Part shown: positions 49,158-56,474 of the stretch, piece after piece
How the letters are laid out: each line of letters begins with the position of its first letter
Position numbering within the stretch: position 1 is the first letter of the stretch
Assembly: GCA_040219025.1 (NCBI GenBank)
Contig: JAVJTE010000013.1
Span: 27,932-91,931 of the forward strand
Reading direction: 5' to 3'
Length of the DNA: 64,000 nucleotides
Source: HT1-32 sp040219025
Lineage (GTDB): Bacteria; Pseudomonadota; Alphaproteobacteria; Rhodospirillales; HT1-32
Notes under the pieces: model-generated
Database searches by the model: none
What the model saw: only the letters and a program-made list of their open reading frames with translations
Told to the model about the DNA's origin: nothing
Position numbers and translations under genes: made by a program

Positions 49158-49931
49158 CTAACCCAGCGTTGCGTCGAGAAACATCATCACGACGAAACCA
49201 CCCATCAGGCTGAACGTGGCGAGTGTTGCATTGTTCCGGCTGTGGGTTTCCGGAATGATTTCGTCAGAAATAATGAACAGCATGGCCCCGCCCGCAAGCC
49301 CCAGAATATAGGGCATCAGGGGCTGGGCGAGCCAGACGGCAGAAGCGCCGATAACCCCGCCGACCGGTTCCAGAAGGCCGCTTAGCAGCGCGATCAGAAA
49401 GGCACGACCCTTGCTGTAGCGGACGGCCACCAGGGCTGCAGCAACGGCCAGTCCCTCCGGAATGTTCTGGATGCCGATACCGGTCGCCAGTGCCAGACCA
49501 TTACCGATGTCGCCACCGGCAAAACCGACACCGACGGCCATGCCTTCCGGAAAGTTATGCAGGGTGATGGCGATCACGAACAGCCAGATGCGTGACAACC
49601 GCGTCGCATCCGGCCCTTCGCGGCCCGAAATAAAATGTTCGTGCGGCGCATAACGGTGAATCAGCCAGAGAACCACGGCACCGCTGAGAATACCGGCGAT
49701 CACCACCAGGACGGCCAGGACATTTGATCCGAACTGTGCCTCGCCGTAGGCGATACCGGGTGCAATCAGCGAGAAGAAGGTTGCGGCCAGCATAATGCCT
49801 GCGGCCGAACTCAGCAGGCCGTCTTCAAGTTTTGGCCCGAGTGAGCGGATGAAAAAGATGCCCAGTGCCCCGATGCCGGTACAAAGCCCCGCGAGCAGAC
49901 TGGCACCGCTACCGAGCAGAATGATATCCAT
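49158..49931 (-). CDS. ZIP-family divalent metal transporter
   Basis: 257 residues, about eight helices. The binuclear metal-site motifs of helices IV and V are present: ITLHNFPEGMAVGVGF and GIGIQNIPEGLAVAAALV. The loop after helix III contains HRYAPHEHF, a possible metal-collecting histidine stretch. It imports zinc or related metals; specificity is not determinable. Confidence 0.9.
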   Translation of the reverse strand: MDIILLGSGASLLAGLCTGIGALGIFFIRSLGPKLEDGLLSSAAGIMLAATFFSLIAPGIAYGEAQFGSNVLAVLVVIAGILSGAVVLWLIHRYAPHEHFISGREGPDATRLSRIWLFVIAITLHNFPEGMAVGVGFAGGDIGNGLALATGIGIQNIPEGLAVAAALVAVRYSKGRAFLIALLSGLLEPVGGVIGASAVWLAQPLMPYILGLAGGAMLFIISDEIIPETHSRNNATLATFSLMGGFVVMMFLDATLG

Positions 49932-49976
49932 CGCCCCCTCCTTTACGTCCGGCGTTCGACTGGATTGATGATCCCG

Positions 49977-50198
49977 TCACAAGCCTGCCCAGGGGTCGCG
50001 CCGTGGCATTTTTTCGCGCTTGTTGAGAACATATTCCAGCTTTCGGCGGGCATTCAGTTTCAGGATGGCCATGGGCGTATTGGAGGCGGCAACAATCGAG
50101 ACCTCGACCAGGCTTACCGGATCAACGGCGGTAACCTTCATGAACCGGCCATTCGGGATCATTTCATAGAGGACTTCATTCAGCTTCCGGTCAGCCAT
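49977..50198 (-). CDS. DUF6898-type small protein
   Basis: 73 residues starting MADRKLNEVLYEMIPNGRFM, followed by KVTAVDPVSLVEVSIVAA and a basic end RKLEYVLNKRE. This matches a small conserved alphaproteobacterial family (DUF6898) of unknown function, judged by eye. It lies 7 bases after mmsB at the end of the valine operon and is likely co-transcribed. Confidence 0.65.
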   Translation of the reverse strand: MADRKLNEVLYEMIPNGRFMKVTAVDPVSLVEVSIVAASNTPMAILKLNARRKLEYVLNKREKMPRRDPWAGL

Positions 50199-50205
50199 GG
50201 CGCTT

Positions 50206-51105
50206 TCAGCCTGATTTACCCTGACCCGCGATCATGCGGATAATGCCGGAGAAATCGACCTCGCCGTTACCGGCCTCGACAAACTGGTCATACAGGGTCG
50301 CGGCGTTTGATCCGAGCGGTGTTGAGGCACCGCTGGACTGCGCCGCCTGCTGGGCAAGCTTGAGGTCTTTCAGCATGTTGGCTGCGGTAAATCCGGGTTT
50401 GTAATCCCGGTTGGCAGGGCTTGCCGGGACCGGGCCCGGAACCGGGCAATAGCTGGTCAGCGCCCAGCACTGCCCGGATGCATTGGCTGCGATACTGAAC
50501 AGCTTGTCGAGATCGAGATCCAGTTTTTCTGCCAGCATGAAGGCTTCGCAGACTCCGATCATCGAAATGCCGAGGATCATGTTGTTACAGGTCTTGGCCG
50601 CCTGCCCCGCCCCCGGACCGCCGGCATGAACCACGGTCTTGCCGAGAATTTCAAGATAAGGGCGGGCTGCTTTGAAGGCGTCGTCCGAGCCACCGCACAT
50701 CATGGCCAGCGTACCGGCAGCAGCACCGGTCACCCCGCCCGAGACGGGACAGTCGACCATGCGGAAACCTTTCTCCTCGGCGCTTGCGATCACTGCCCGT
50801 GCGGTCTCCACGTCTATGGTTGAGCAATCAACATACAGCGCACCGGGACGGGCGTTTGCCATGACGCCGGCCTCACCGCGATACACCGCTTCAACGTGTT
50901 TACCGGCCGGCAGCATGGTGAAAACCGCGTCTGCATCTGAAACCGCCTCGGCGACGGAAGTGGTGGCGATACACCCGGCCTCGACGGCGGCGCTCAGGTT
51001 TTCGGTGCTCAGGTCGAAGGCCATGACCTTATGTCCGGCCTTGACCAGATTGGCGGACATTGGCCCGCCCATATTGCCGACACCGATGAATGCTACAGTT
51101 GCCAT
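50206..51105 (-). CDS. mmsB: 3-hydroxyisobutyrate dehydrogenase
   Basis: 299 residues. TVAFIGVGNMGGPMSANLVK (NAD site), DCPVSGGVTGAAAGTLAMMC and the catalytic-lysine helix GAGQAAKTCNNMILGISMIG are typical. It oxidises 3-hydroxyisobutyrate to methylmalonate semialdehyde, the substrate of MmsA. Directly downstream of the hydrolase and acyl-CoA dehydrogenase genes, this supports the valine assignment. Confidence 0.92.
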   Translation of the reverse strand: MATVAFIGVGNMGGPMSANLVKAGHKVMAFDLSTENLSAAVEAGCIATTSVAEAVSDADAVFTMLPAGKHVEAVYRGEAGVMANARPGALYVDCSTIDVETARAVIASAEEKGFRMVDCPVSGGVTGAAAGTLAMMCGGSDDAFKAARPYLEILGKTVVHAGGPGAGQAAKTCNNMILGISMIGVCEAFMLAEKLDLDLDKLFSIAANASGQCWALTSYCPVPGPVPASPANRDYKPGFTAANMLKDLKLAQQAAQSSGASTPLGSNAATLYDQFVEAGNGEVDFSGIIRMIAGQGKSG

Positions 51106-51154
51106 GTTCTGTCTCTCCTCATTCCCTGTTGCGGGTTATTCTCTCTGACCCCGC

Positions 51155-52228
51155 TTACAAAACCAGATCCTTGTCGCCGAGTGATTCGAAATAGTTGGTG
51201 ATTTCATCATCATCGACATCCGACAGATGCGCTGGCTTCCACTTCGGTGCCTTGTCCTTGTCGACGATTACCGCGCGAACACCCTCCCAGAAGTCCCTGC
51301 CCCGCATGAAACTTTGCGACAGACGGTATTCCATCACCATGCAGCCGACGAAATCGAGGATCTTGCCGCGGCGGATTTCCTGCAGGGCGACCTTCAGGCT
51401 GGTCGGGGACTTGGACATCATCTGGTCAACCGTTGCCGAGGCCCAGTCATCGTCCAGTGCGGTCAGTGCATCGATGATATATTCAACGGAATCGCCGGTA
51501 AAACAGTCATCAATGCTGCTGCGTTCCGATGCTAGTACGCCGCCTGCCTGGTCTGCATCGGTGGTGTGAGCGTTCAGAATTTCCGTGGCGAGGTCGTAAT
51601 TTGCCGGACCGCCGGGCCATGTTGCCCCGGCCAGTGCTGCCTTCAGATCGTCCAGCGTGGCAGCGGCTGTATGATGGGTGGCGATGCCGGCATAGAGGCA
51701 GTCCGCGGCATTGATGATTGTGCCGGTCATCCCGAGATAGGTGCCGGTCTCGCCCGGGCAGCGCGACAGGAACCACGAGCCCCCGACATCCGGGAACAGC
51801 CCGATGCCGACTTCCGGCATGGCAAACCGCGTGCGCCCGGTTGCGACCCGGTGCGAGCCATGCACTGAAACTCCGGCCCCGCCGCCCATGACGTAGCCGT
51901 CAATCAGTGCAATGTAAGGCTTCGGATAGGTCTTGATGGTATGGTTGACGACATATTCATCACGATAGAACGTTGCCAGAAACTCCCGGTTTCCTGCCTG
52001 TCGGGCATCATAAAGTGACCGGATATCACCGCCGGCACAGAATGCCTTCTCTCCGGCACCTTCGATGACGACGGCAGCAACGTCATCGTCGTCGCGCCAG
52101 GCATCCAGATGTGCGCCGAGTTGCGTCACCATGTCATAAGTCAGTGAATTCAGCGCCTTCGGGCGGTTGAGTGTGACAATGGCAATGGCTCCGTTGCGGG
52201 AGAACAGAATTTCCGGCTGGTCAGTCAT
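51155..52228 (-). CDS. 3-hydroxyisobutyryl-CoA hydrolase (enoyl-CoA hydratase/isomerase family)
   Basis: 357 residues, longer than plain enoyl-CoA hydratases, as expected for HIBYL-CoA hydrolases. The crotonase core shows GEKAFCAGGDIRSLYDAR, PYIALIDGYVMGGGAGVSVH and FAMPEVGIGLFPDVGGSWFL. The C-terminal MVMEYRLSQSFMRGRDFWEG with AVIVDKDKAPKWKPAHLSDV is the hydrolase-specific tail. It frees 3-hydroxyisobutyrate from CoA. It is 8 bases downstream of the acyl-CoA dehydrogenase gene. Confidence 0.9.
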   Translation of the reverse strand: MTDQPEILFSRNGAIAIVTLNRPKALNSLTYDMVTQLGAHLDAWRDDDDVAAVVIEGAGEKAFCAGGDIRSLYDARQAGNREFLATFYRDEYVVNHTIKTYPKPYIALIDGYVMGGGAGVSVHGSHRVATGRTRFAMPEVGIGLFPDVGGSWFLSRCPGETGTYLGMTGTIINAADCLYAGIATHHTAAATLDDLKAALAGATWPGGPANYDLATEILNAHTTDADQAGGVLASERSSIDDCFTGDSVEYIIDALTALDDDWASATVDQMMSKSPTSLKVALQEIRRGKILDFVGCMVMEYRLSQSFMRGRDFWEGVRAVIVDKDKAPKWKPAHLSDVDDDEITNYFESLGDKDLVL

Positions 52229-52236
52229 TTAGCAAA

Positions 52237-53376
52237 TCAGTCTTTCAGCAGATGCCGCGCAACAATGACGCGCATGATTTCGTTGGTGCCCTCCAGGATC
52301 TGGTGAACCCGAAGATCCCGGAGAATGCGTTCGATCGGATAATCCCGCAGATAGCCATATCCGCCATGAAGCTGCAAAGCTTCGTTTGTGACGGAAAAGC
52401 CGGCGTCGGTGGCGACCCTTTTTGCCAGCGCGCACTGGGCGGTCGCTTCCGGTGATCCGGCATCCAGCAGGGTGGCCGCACGATGCAGCAGAAGCCGGGC
52501 GGATTCGATCTCTGCCGTCATGTCGGCCAGCCTGAATTGCAGTGCCTGAAAGGCAGCCAGCGGCTTGCCGAACTGCTTGCGCTGACGGACATGCGCCAGA
52601 GCAGCGTTCAGTGCCGTCCGGGCACCACCTATGGAACAGGCACCGATATTCAGCCGTCCGCCATCCAGCCCTTTCATGGCGATCCGGAAGCCGTCCCCCT
52701 CTCCGCCCAGCCGGTTGGCGACGGGGACGCGACAATCCTCGAATATCACCGCCGAGGTCGGCTGGCTGTGCCAGCCCAGTTTCTTCTCCTGCGCGCCGAA
52801 ACTCAGGCCGGGCGTACCCTTCTCGATCACCAGTGTTGATATGCCGTCCGCACCATCGCCCCCGGTCCGGACCATGCAGACATAAATATCCGAGCGGCCG
52901 CCGCCGGATATAAAGGCTTTGGAGCCGTTCAGAACATAGTGCTCGCCATCGCGCACAGCGCGTGTTTTCAGGGCGGCTGCATCTGATCCGGCATCCGGTT
53001 CGGTCAGGCAATAGCTGGCGAAATGCGCCATGCTGCACAGCGGCGGCAGGAATTTGCGGCGCTGGTCATCTGTCCCGAACCGGTCGATCATCCAGGCGGC
53101 CATATTGTGGATCGAGATATAGGCTGCGGTTGACGGACAGGCAGCGGCCAGTTCCTCAAAAATGATCGCGGCGTCAAGGCGCCCGAGATCTGATCCGCCA
53201 ACATCTTCCCGGACATAAATACCGGCGAACCCCAGCGCCGCAGCGGCACGCAAGGTATCCTCCGAAAAGATCGACTTTTCGTCCCATTCCGCTGCGTGAG
53301 GCGCCATCTCGCCCGCTGCGAAGTCTCTTGCAGCGTCCTGAAACGCCTGCTGTTCGGAGGTAAGGTCGAAGTTCAT
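52237..53376 (-). CDS. Isobutyryl-CoA dehydrogenase (acyl-CoA dehydrogenase family)
   Basis: 379 residues in the ACAD fold: FDLTSEQQAFQDAARDFAAG, AHFASYCLTEPDAGSDAAAL for FAD and substrate, and the C-terminal ALQLHGGYGYLRDYPIERIL with HQILEGTNEIMRVIVAR. STAAYISIHNMAAWMIDRFG resembles the ACAD8 isobutyryl group. It desaturates isobutyryl-CoA to methacrylyl-CoA. The enoyl hydratase step is not in this operon. Its promoter must lie in the 161-base gap shared with the divergent hemB. Confidence 0.88.
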   Translation of the reverse strand: MNFDLTSEQQAFQDAARDFAAGEMAPHAAEWDEKSIFSEDTLRAAAALGFAGIYVREDVGGSDLGRLDAAIIFEELAAACPSTAAYISIHNMAAWMIDRFGTDDQRRKFLPPLCSMAHFASYCLTEPDAGSDAAALKTRAVRDGEHYVLNGSKAFISGGGRSDIYVCMVRTGGDGADGISTLVIEKGTPGLSFGAQEKKLGWHSQPTSAVIFEDCRVPVANRLGGEGDGFRIAMKGLDGGRLNIGACSIGGARTALNAALAHVRQRKQFGKPLAAFQALQFRLADMTAEIESARLLLHRAATLLDAGSPEATAQCALAKRVATDAGFSVTNEALQLHGGYGYLRDYPIERILRDLRVHQILEGTNEIMRVIVARHLLKD

Positions 53377-53537
53377 CGACGTGGCTGTCCGTTTTGTTAC
53401 CAGTTTCGGGGACTATGCGCGGCTGTCTGCCGGGGGTCAATCCGTGCCGGGGCGTACAGCCCTGCTTGTCGCCCGGTCCGGGGCGACTTAGTGTGCCCCC
53501 GTTTATTTTGAGGTTATTTTGTGAAGGAGCGCGGGGC

Positions 53538-54572
53538 GTGAGCGAGAGAGATGGATTTCCTGCCGGTGGTTTTCCGGCGGTGCGCATGCGCAGAAACCGC
53601 CGGACCGGCTGGTTGCGGCGGATGGTCGCCGAGAATGTGCTGACGCCGTCTGACTTCATCTGGCCGTGCTTCGCGATTGAAGGCAAGGACCGGCGGGAGC
53701 CGGTAAGCTCCATGCCCGGCGTTGACCGGTTGTCCATCGATCTTCTGATCCGGTCTGCCCGGCACGCCCGGGATCTGGGCATTCCCTGTATTGCGATCTT
53801 TCCGGTAACGCCGGACCATCTGAAAAGCCCGGACGGCGCAGAGGCGACGAACCCTGACAATCTGGTCTGCCGGGCCGTCTCTGCGGTCAAGGATGCGGTC
53901 CCTGATCTGGGTATTCTCTGCGATGTGGCGCTTGATCCGTTCAACAGTGATGGTCATGACGGGATTGTCCGCGACGGGGTGATCGTCAATGACGAGACGG
54001 TTGATATCCTCTGTCGTCAGGCAATGGTTCAGGCAGCTGCCGGGTGCGATATCATCGGCCCGTCCGACATGATGGATGGCCGGGTCGGCGCGATCCGGGG
54101 TGCGCTGGATGCGGGCGGATATCAGGACGTCGCGATCATGTCCTATGCGGCGAAATATGCATCGGCCTTTTATGGCCCCTTCCGGGATGCCGTGGGTTCC
54201 ACCGGTGCCCTGAAAGGCGACAAGAAAACCTATCAGATGGACCCGGCCAATACGGATGAAGCACTGCGTGAAGTCGCACTTGATCTGGCCGAAGGTGCCG
54301 ACATGGTGATGATCAAGCCGGGGCTGCCCTATCTTGATATCATTCGCCGGGTCAAGGAACGCTTTGCCGCGCCGACCTTCGCCTATCATGTCAGTGGTGA
54401 GTATGCGATGATCAAGGCCGCTGACGCGAATGGCTGGATTGACGGAGACCGCGCCATGTACGAGGCGCTGATTGCCCTGAAACGCGCGGGTGCCGACGGT
54501 ATTCTGACCTATGCGGCGATCGATCTTGCCGAAAAAATGGTCGCGGACGGCGTCAGCTCAGTCCGTCGATAA
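53538..54572 (+). CDS. hemB: Delta-aminolevulinic acid dehydratase (porphobilinogen synthase)
   Basis: 344 residues from GTG, with AAGGAG 8 bases upstream. RMRRNRRTGWLRRMVAENVL and FIWPCFAIEGKDRREPVSSM begin the family fold. The Schiff-base Lys260 lies in ADMVMIKPGLPYLDII and the second lysine in SYAAKYASAFYGPF. The metal loop reads CDVALDPFNSDGHDG, aspartate-rich instead of the three-cysteine zinc site, so this should be a magnesium-type enzyme. It makes porphobilinogen for haem. The end overlaps the convergent hydrolase by 20 bases. Confidence 0.95.
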   Translation: MSERDGFPAGGFPAVRMRRNRRTGWLRRMVAENVLTPSDFIWPCFAIEGKDRREPVSSMPGVDRLSIDLLIRSARHARDLGIPCIAIFPVTPDHLKSPDGAEATNPDNLVCRAVSAVKDAVPDLGILCDVALDPFNSDGHDGIVRDGVIVNDETVDILCRQAMVQAAAGCDIIGPSDMMDGRVGAIRGALDAGGYQDVAIMSYAAKYASAFYGPFRDAVGSTGALKGDKKTYQMDPANTDEALREVALDLAEGADMVMIKPGLPYLDIIRRVKERFAAPTFAYHVSGEYAMIKAADANGWIDGDRAMYEALIALKRAGADGILTYAAIDLAEKMVADGVSSVRR

Positions 54573-55539
54573 ATTGTGCTGCGACGCGGTTGTGCCAGCT
54601 TTCCGGCTGACCCCGCCCGTGGAAGCCGACATGTCCGCCACGCGGGGATAAAAGGCACCGAACATTCCCTGTCCCGGCCCCCAGTTCCCGATAGACGCGT
54701 GACGGCACCCAGGGGTCGTCATTTGCCTGGATAAGCAGGGCTGGTGTGGTGATCGCACCGAGACCGGCCTCCGGTGAACAGCGGCGGTAGTAATCTGTGG
54801 CATCGGTGTAACCATTCCAGGGTGAGATGACCTGATCATCAAACTCCCAGACGGACTGACAGGCTGCGATACGGCGTTTCATTTCGGCCGTTTCGGCGGC
54901 AGTGATGGTGAAGGCTTTCATGCGGCGGAGCAGATAGCGGTGATAGATGGCATTGCCCGGACGCAGAAAATTCCGCGATGATTCTGCAAGATCCAGCGGT
55001 GTAGAGACCGTAATGGCTGCCTTCAGACCACTGCCGGAGCCGGATCCGATCAGATGGTTCAGCAGAATGGTACCGCCCAGCGATACCCCCATCGCAACAA
55101 TACCCGCTTCCGTTCGGATACCGGGATCACTGTGCAGGAACTGTATTGTGGTGGCGATATCTCCGGTCAGTCCGGAATGATAACGGCGCGACGCGCGAAC
55201 TTCGCCGGGGCCGGCACCGCGCATATTGAGGCGGACTACCGGATGCCCCTGCCTCCGGAAGTAGTCGGCACTCATCCGCTGGTTCATACTGTCTTCGCAG
55301 CCGGTCAGGCCATGAATCAGCAGGACAAGCGGTTTCACCGTCTGTGCGGCGATGGCGGGCGAGGTGTAACTGATCGCCAGCAGGTCACCGCTGCCGTCGC
55401 GGACGGCAATCCACAGGCGTCTGCCGGTCACCGAAGGCGCACCGATGGTTCGCAGCGCCAGTGCATTGCGGATGGTCTGCAAATGACCACCGACCCAGGG
55501 CAGCCGCTGACGAAAAACAGGTGGCTTCAGATCAGTCAT
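54553..55539 (-). CDS. YheT-like alpha/beta hydrolase
   Basis: 328 residues. The oxyanion segment VLLIHGLTGCEDSMNQRMSA, VVRLNMRGAGPGE, the nucleophile serine in VAMGVSLGGTILLNHLIG, and the late LLIQANDDPWVPSRVY (acid) and SPRGGHVGFHG (histidine) form a complete triad in the UPF0017/YheT arrangement. The substrate is unknown, perhaps an ester or thioester. It overlaps the next hydrolase gene by 8 bases. Confidence 0.82.
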   Translation of the reverse strand: MTDLKPPVFRQRLPWVGGHLQTIRNALALRTIGAPSVTGRRLWIAVRDGSGDLLAISYTSPAIAAQTVKPLVLLIHGLTGCEDSMNQRMSADYFRRQGHPVVRLNMRGAGPGEVRASRRYHSGLTGDIATTIQFLHSDPGIRTEAGIVAMGVSLGGTILLNHLIGSGSGSGLKAAITVSTPLDLAESSRNFLRPGNAIYHRYLLRRMKAFTITAAETAEMKRRIAACQSVWEFDDQVISPWNGYTDATDYYRRCSPEAGLGAITTPALLIQANDDPWVPSRVYRELGAGTGNVRCLLSPRGGHVGFHGRGQPESWHNRVAAQFIDGLS

Positions 55540-56380
55540 TCAGCCAGTCACGAATCAGATTAACCTGTTCCACATCCATCAGGGCCGGGGCATGCCCGGC
55601 ATTGGCAATGGTGACCAGATCGGCCTTCGGCCCGCGTCGTGTCATCTCCCGGGCTGTTTCCGGCAACAGCAGGTCGGAATCCTCCCCGCGGATCACCAGA
55701 ACCGGGCATTTTATCTGATCCCAGACCGCCCACAGATCGACATCCTGTGATGGTGCAGCAAGCAGAGGCTCCGCAATTGCCGGGTCGTAATGCAGCCGCC
55801 AGCTGCCGTCGTTGTCCTGACGCGCGCTGTGTTCGGCCATCTGCCGCCATTGTGCGTCGGTCAGTTGCCCGAACGGGGCATGAACAAGCCGGAGATGAGC
55901 TTCGATATGGTCCAGCGAGTCGAAGTCGAACTCCTGCCCCAGATAATCGAGAATCCGGGACAATGCCTGTTTCGGTATCATCGGGCCGACATCGTTCAGG
56001 ATCAGGCGGCGGACCGGCGACCGGTTTGAGGCGGCAATCATCATGCCGATGAGTCCGCCCATTGAGGTCCCGACCCAGTCAACCTCGTCCACGCCCAGCC
56101 GGTTGATCAGCATCGCCATGTCGGATACGTAGTTCGGATAGGAATAAGTCGAGGATATGGTCATCCAGTTGCTTTCGCCCCGTCCGACGATATCCGGGCA
56201 GACGACATGGCGCTGTTTGCTGAGTTCCGCCGCCAGAATATCGAAATCCCGGCTGTTGCGGGTCAGGCCATGAACGCAGATTGTCAGAGGGTTACGATCC
56301 GGACCCGGCCAGTCCTGATAGGCCTGACGGTGAAATCCACCGGGGCCGATGCCGTAGCAATAGTTAAGTCTGGGTTCCAT
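55532..56380 (-). CDS. Alpha/beta hydrolase
   Basis: 282 residues. TICVHGLTRNSRDFDILAAE, VVCPDIVGRGESNW, the nucleophile serine in VDWVGTSMGGLIGMMIA, the acid region CPVLVIRGEDSDLLLPETAR and the histidine in IANAGHAPALMD give a complete triad. A lid (about residues 130-200) is present. The natural substrate is not apparent. It is first in a two-gene unit with the YheT-like hydrolase and divergent from the penicillin-acylase gene. Confidence 0.82.
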   Translation of the reverse strand: MEPRLNYCYGIGPGGFHRQAYQDWPGPDRNPLTICVHGLTRNSRDFDILAAELSKQRHVVCPDIVGRGESNWMTISSTYSYPNYVSDMAMLINRLGVDEVDWVGTSMGGLIGMMIAASNRSPVRRLILNDVGPMIPKQALSRILDYLGQEFDFDSLDHIEAHLRLVHAPFGQLTDAQWRQMAEHSARQDNDGSWRLHYDPAIAEPLLAAPSQDVDLWAVWDQIKCPVLVIRGEDSDLLLPETAREMTRRGPKADLVTIANAGHAPALMDVEQVNLIRDWLND

Positions 56381-56474
56381 GGATCGTCTGTTTCCTTCAT
56401 CCGGACAGCGTGCTTTCCTGCTGCTGAAAGTAGGCTCCGGGCCGTAAACGGCAAGACGGGGACAGGCATAAGTG

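Noticed and set aside
53394..53537. Upstream extension of hemB
   Set aside because: The extra residues do not resemble HemB, and a good ribosome site stands before the GTG at 53538.
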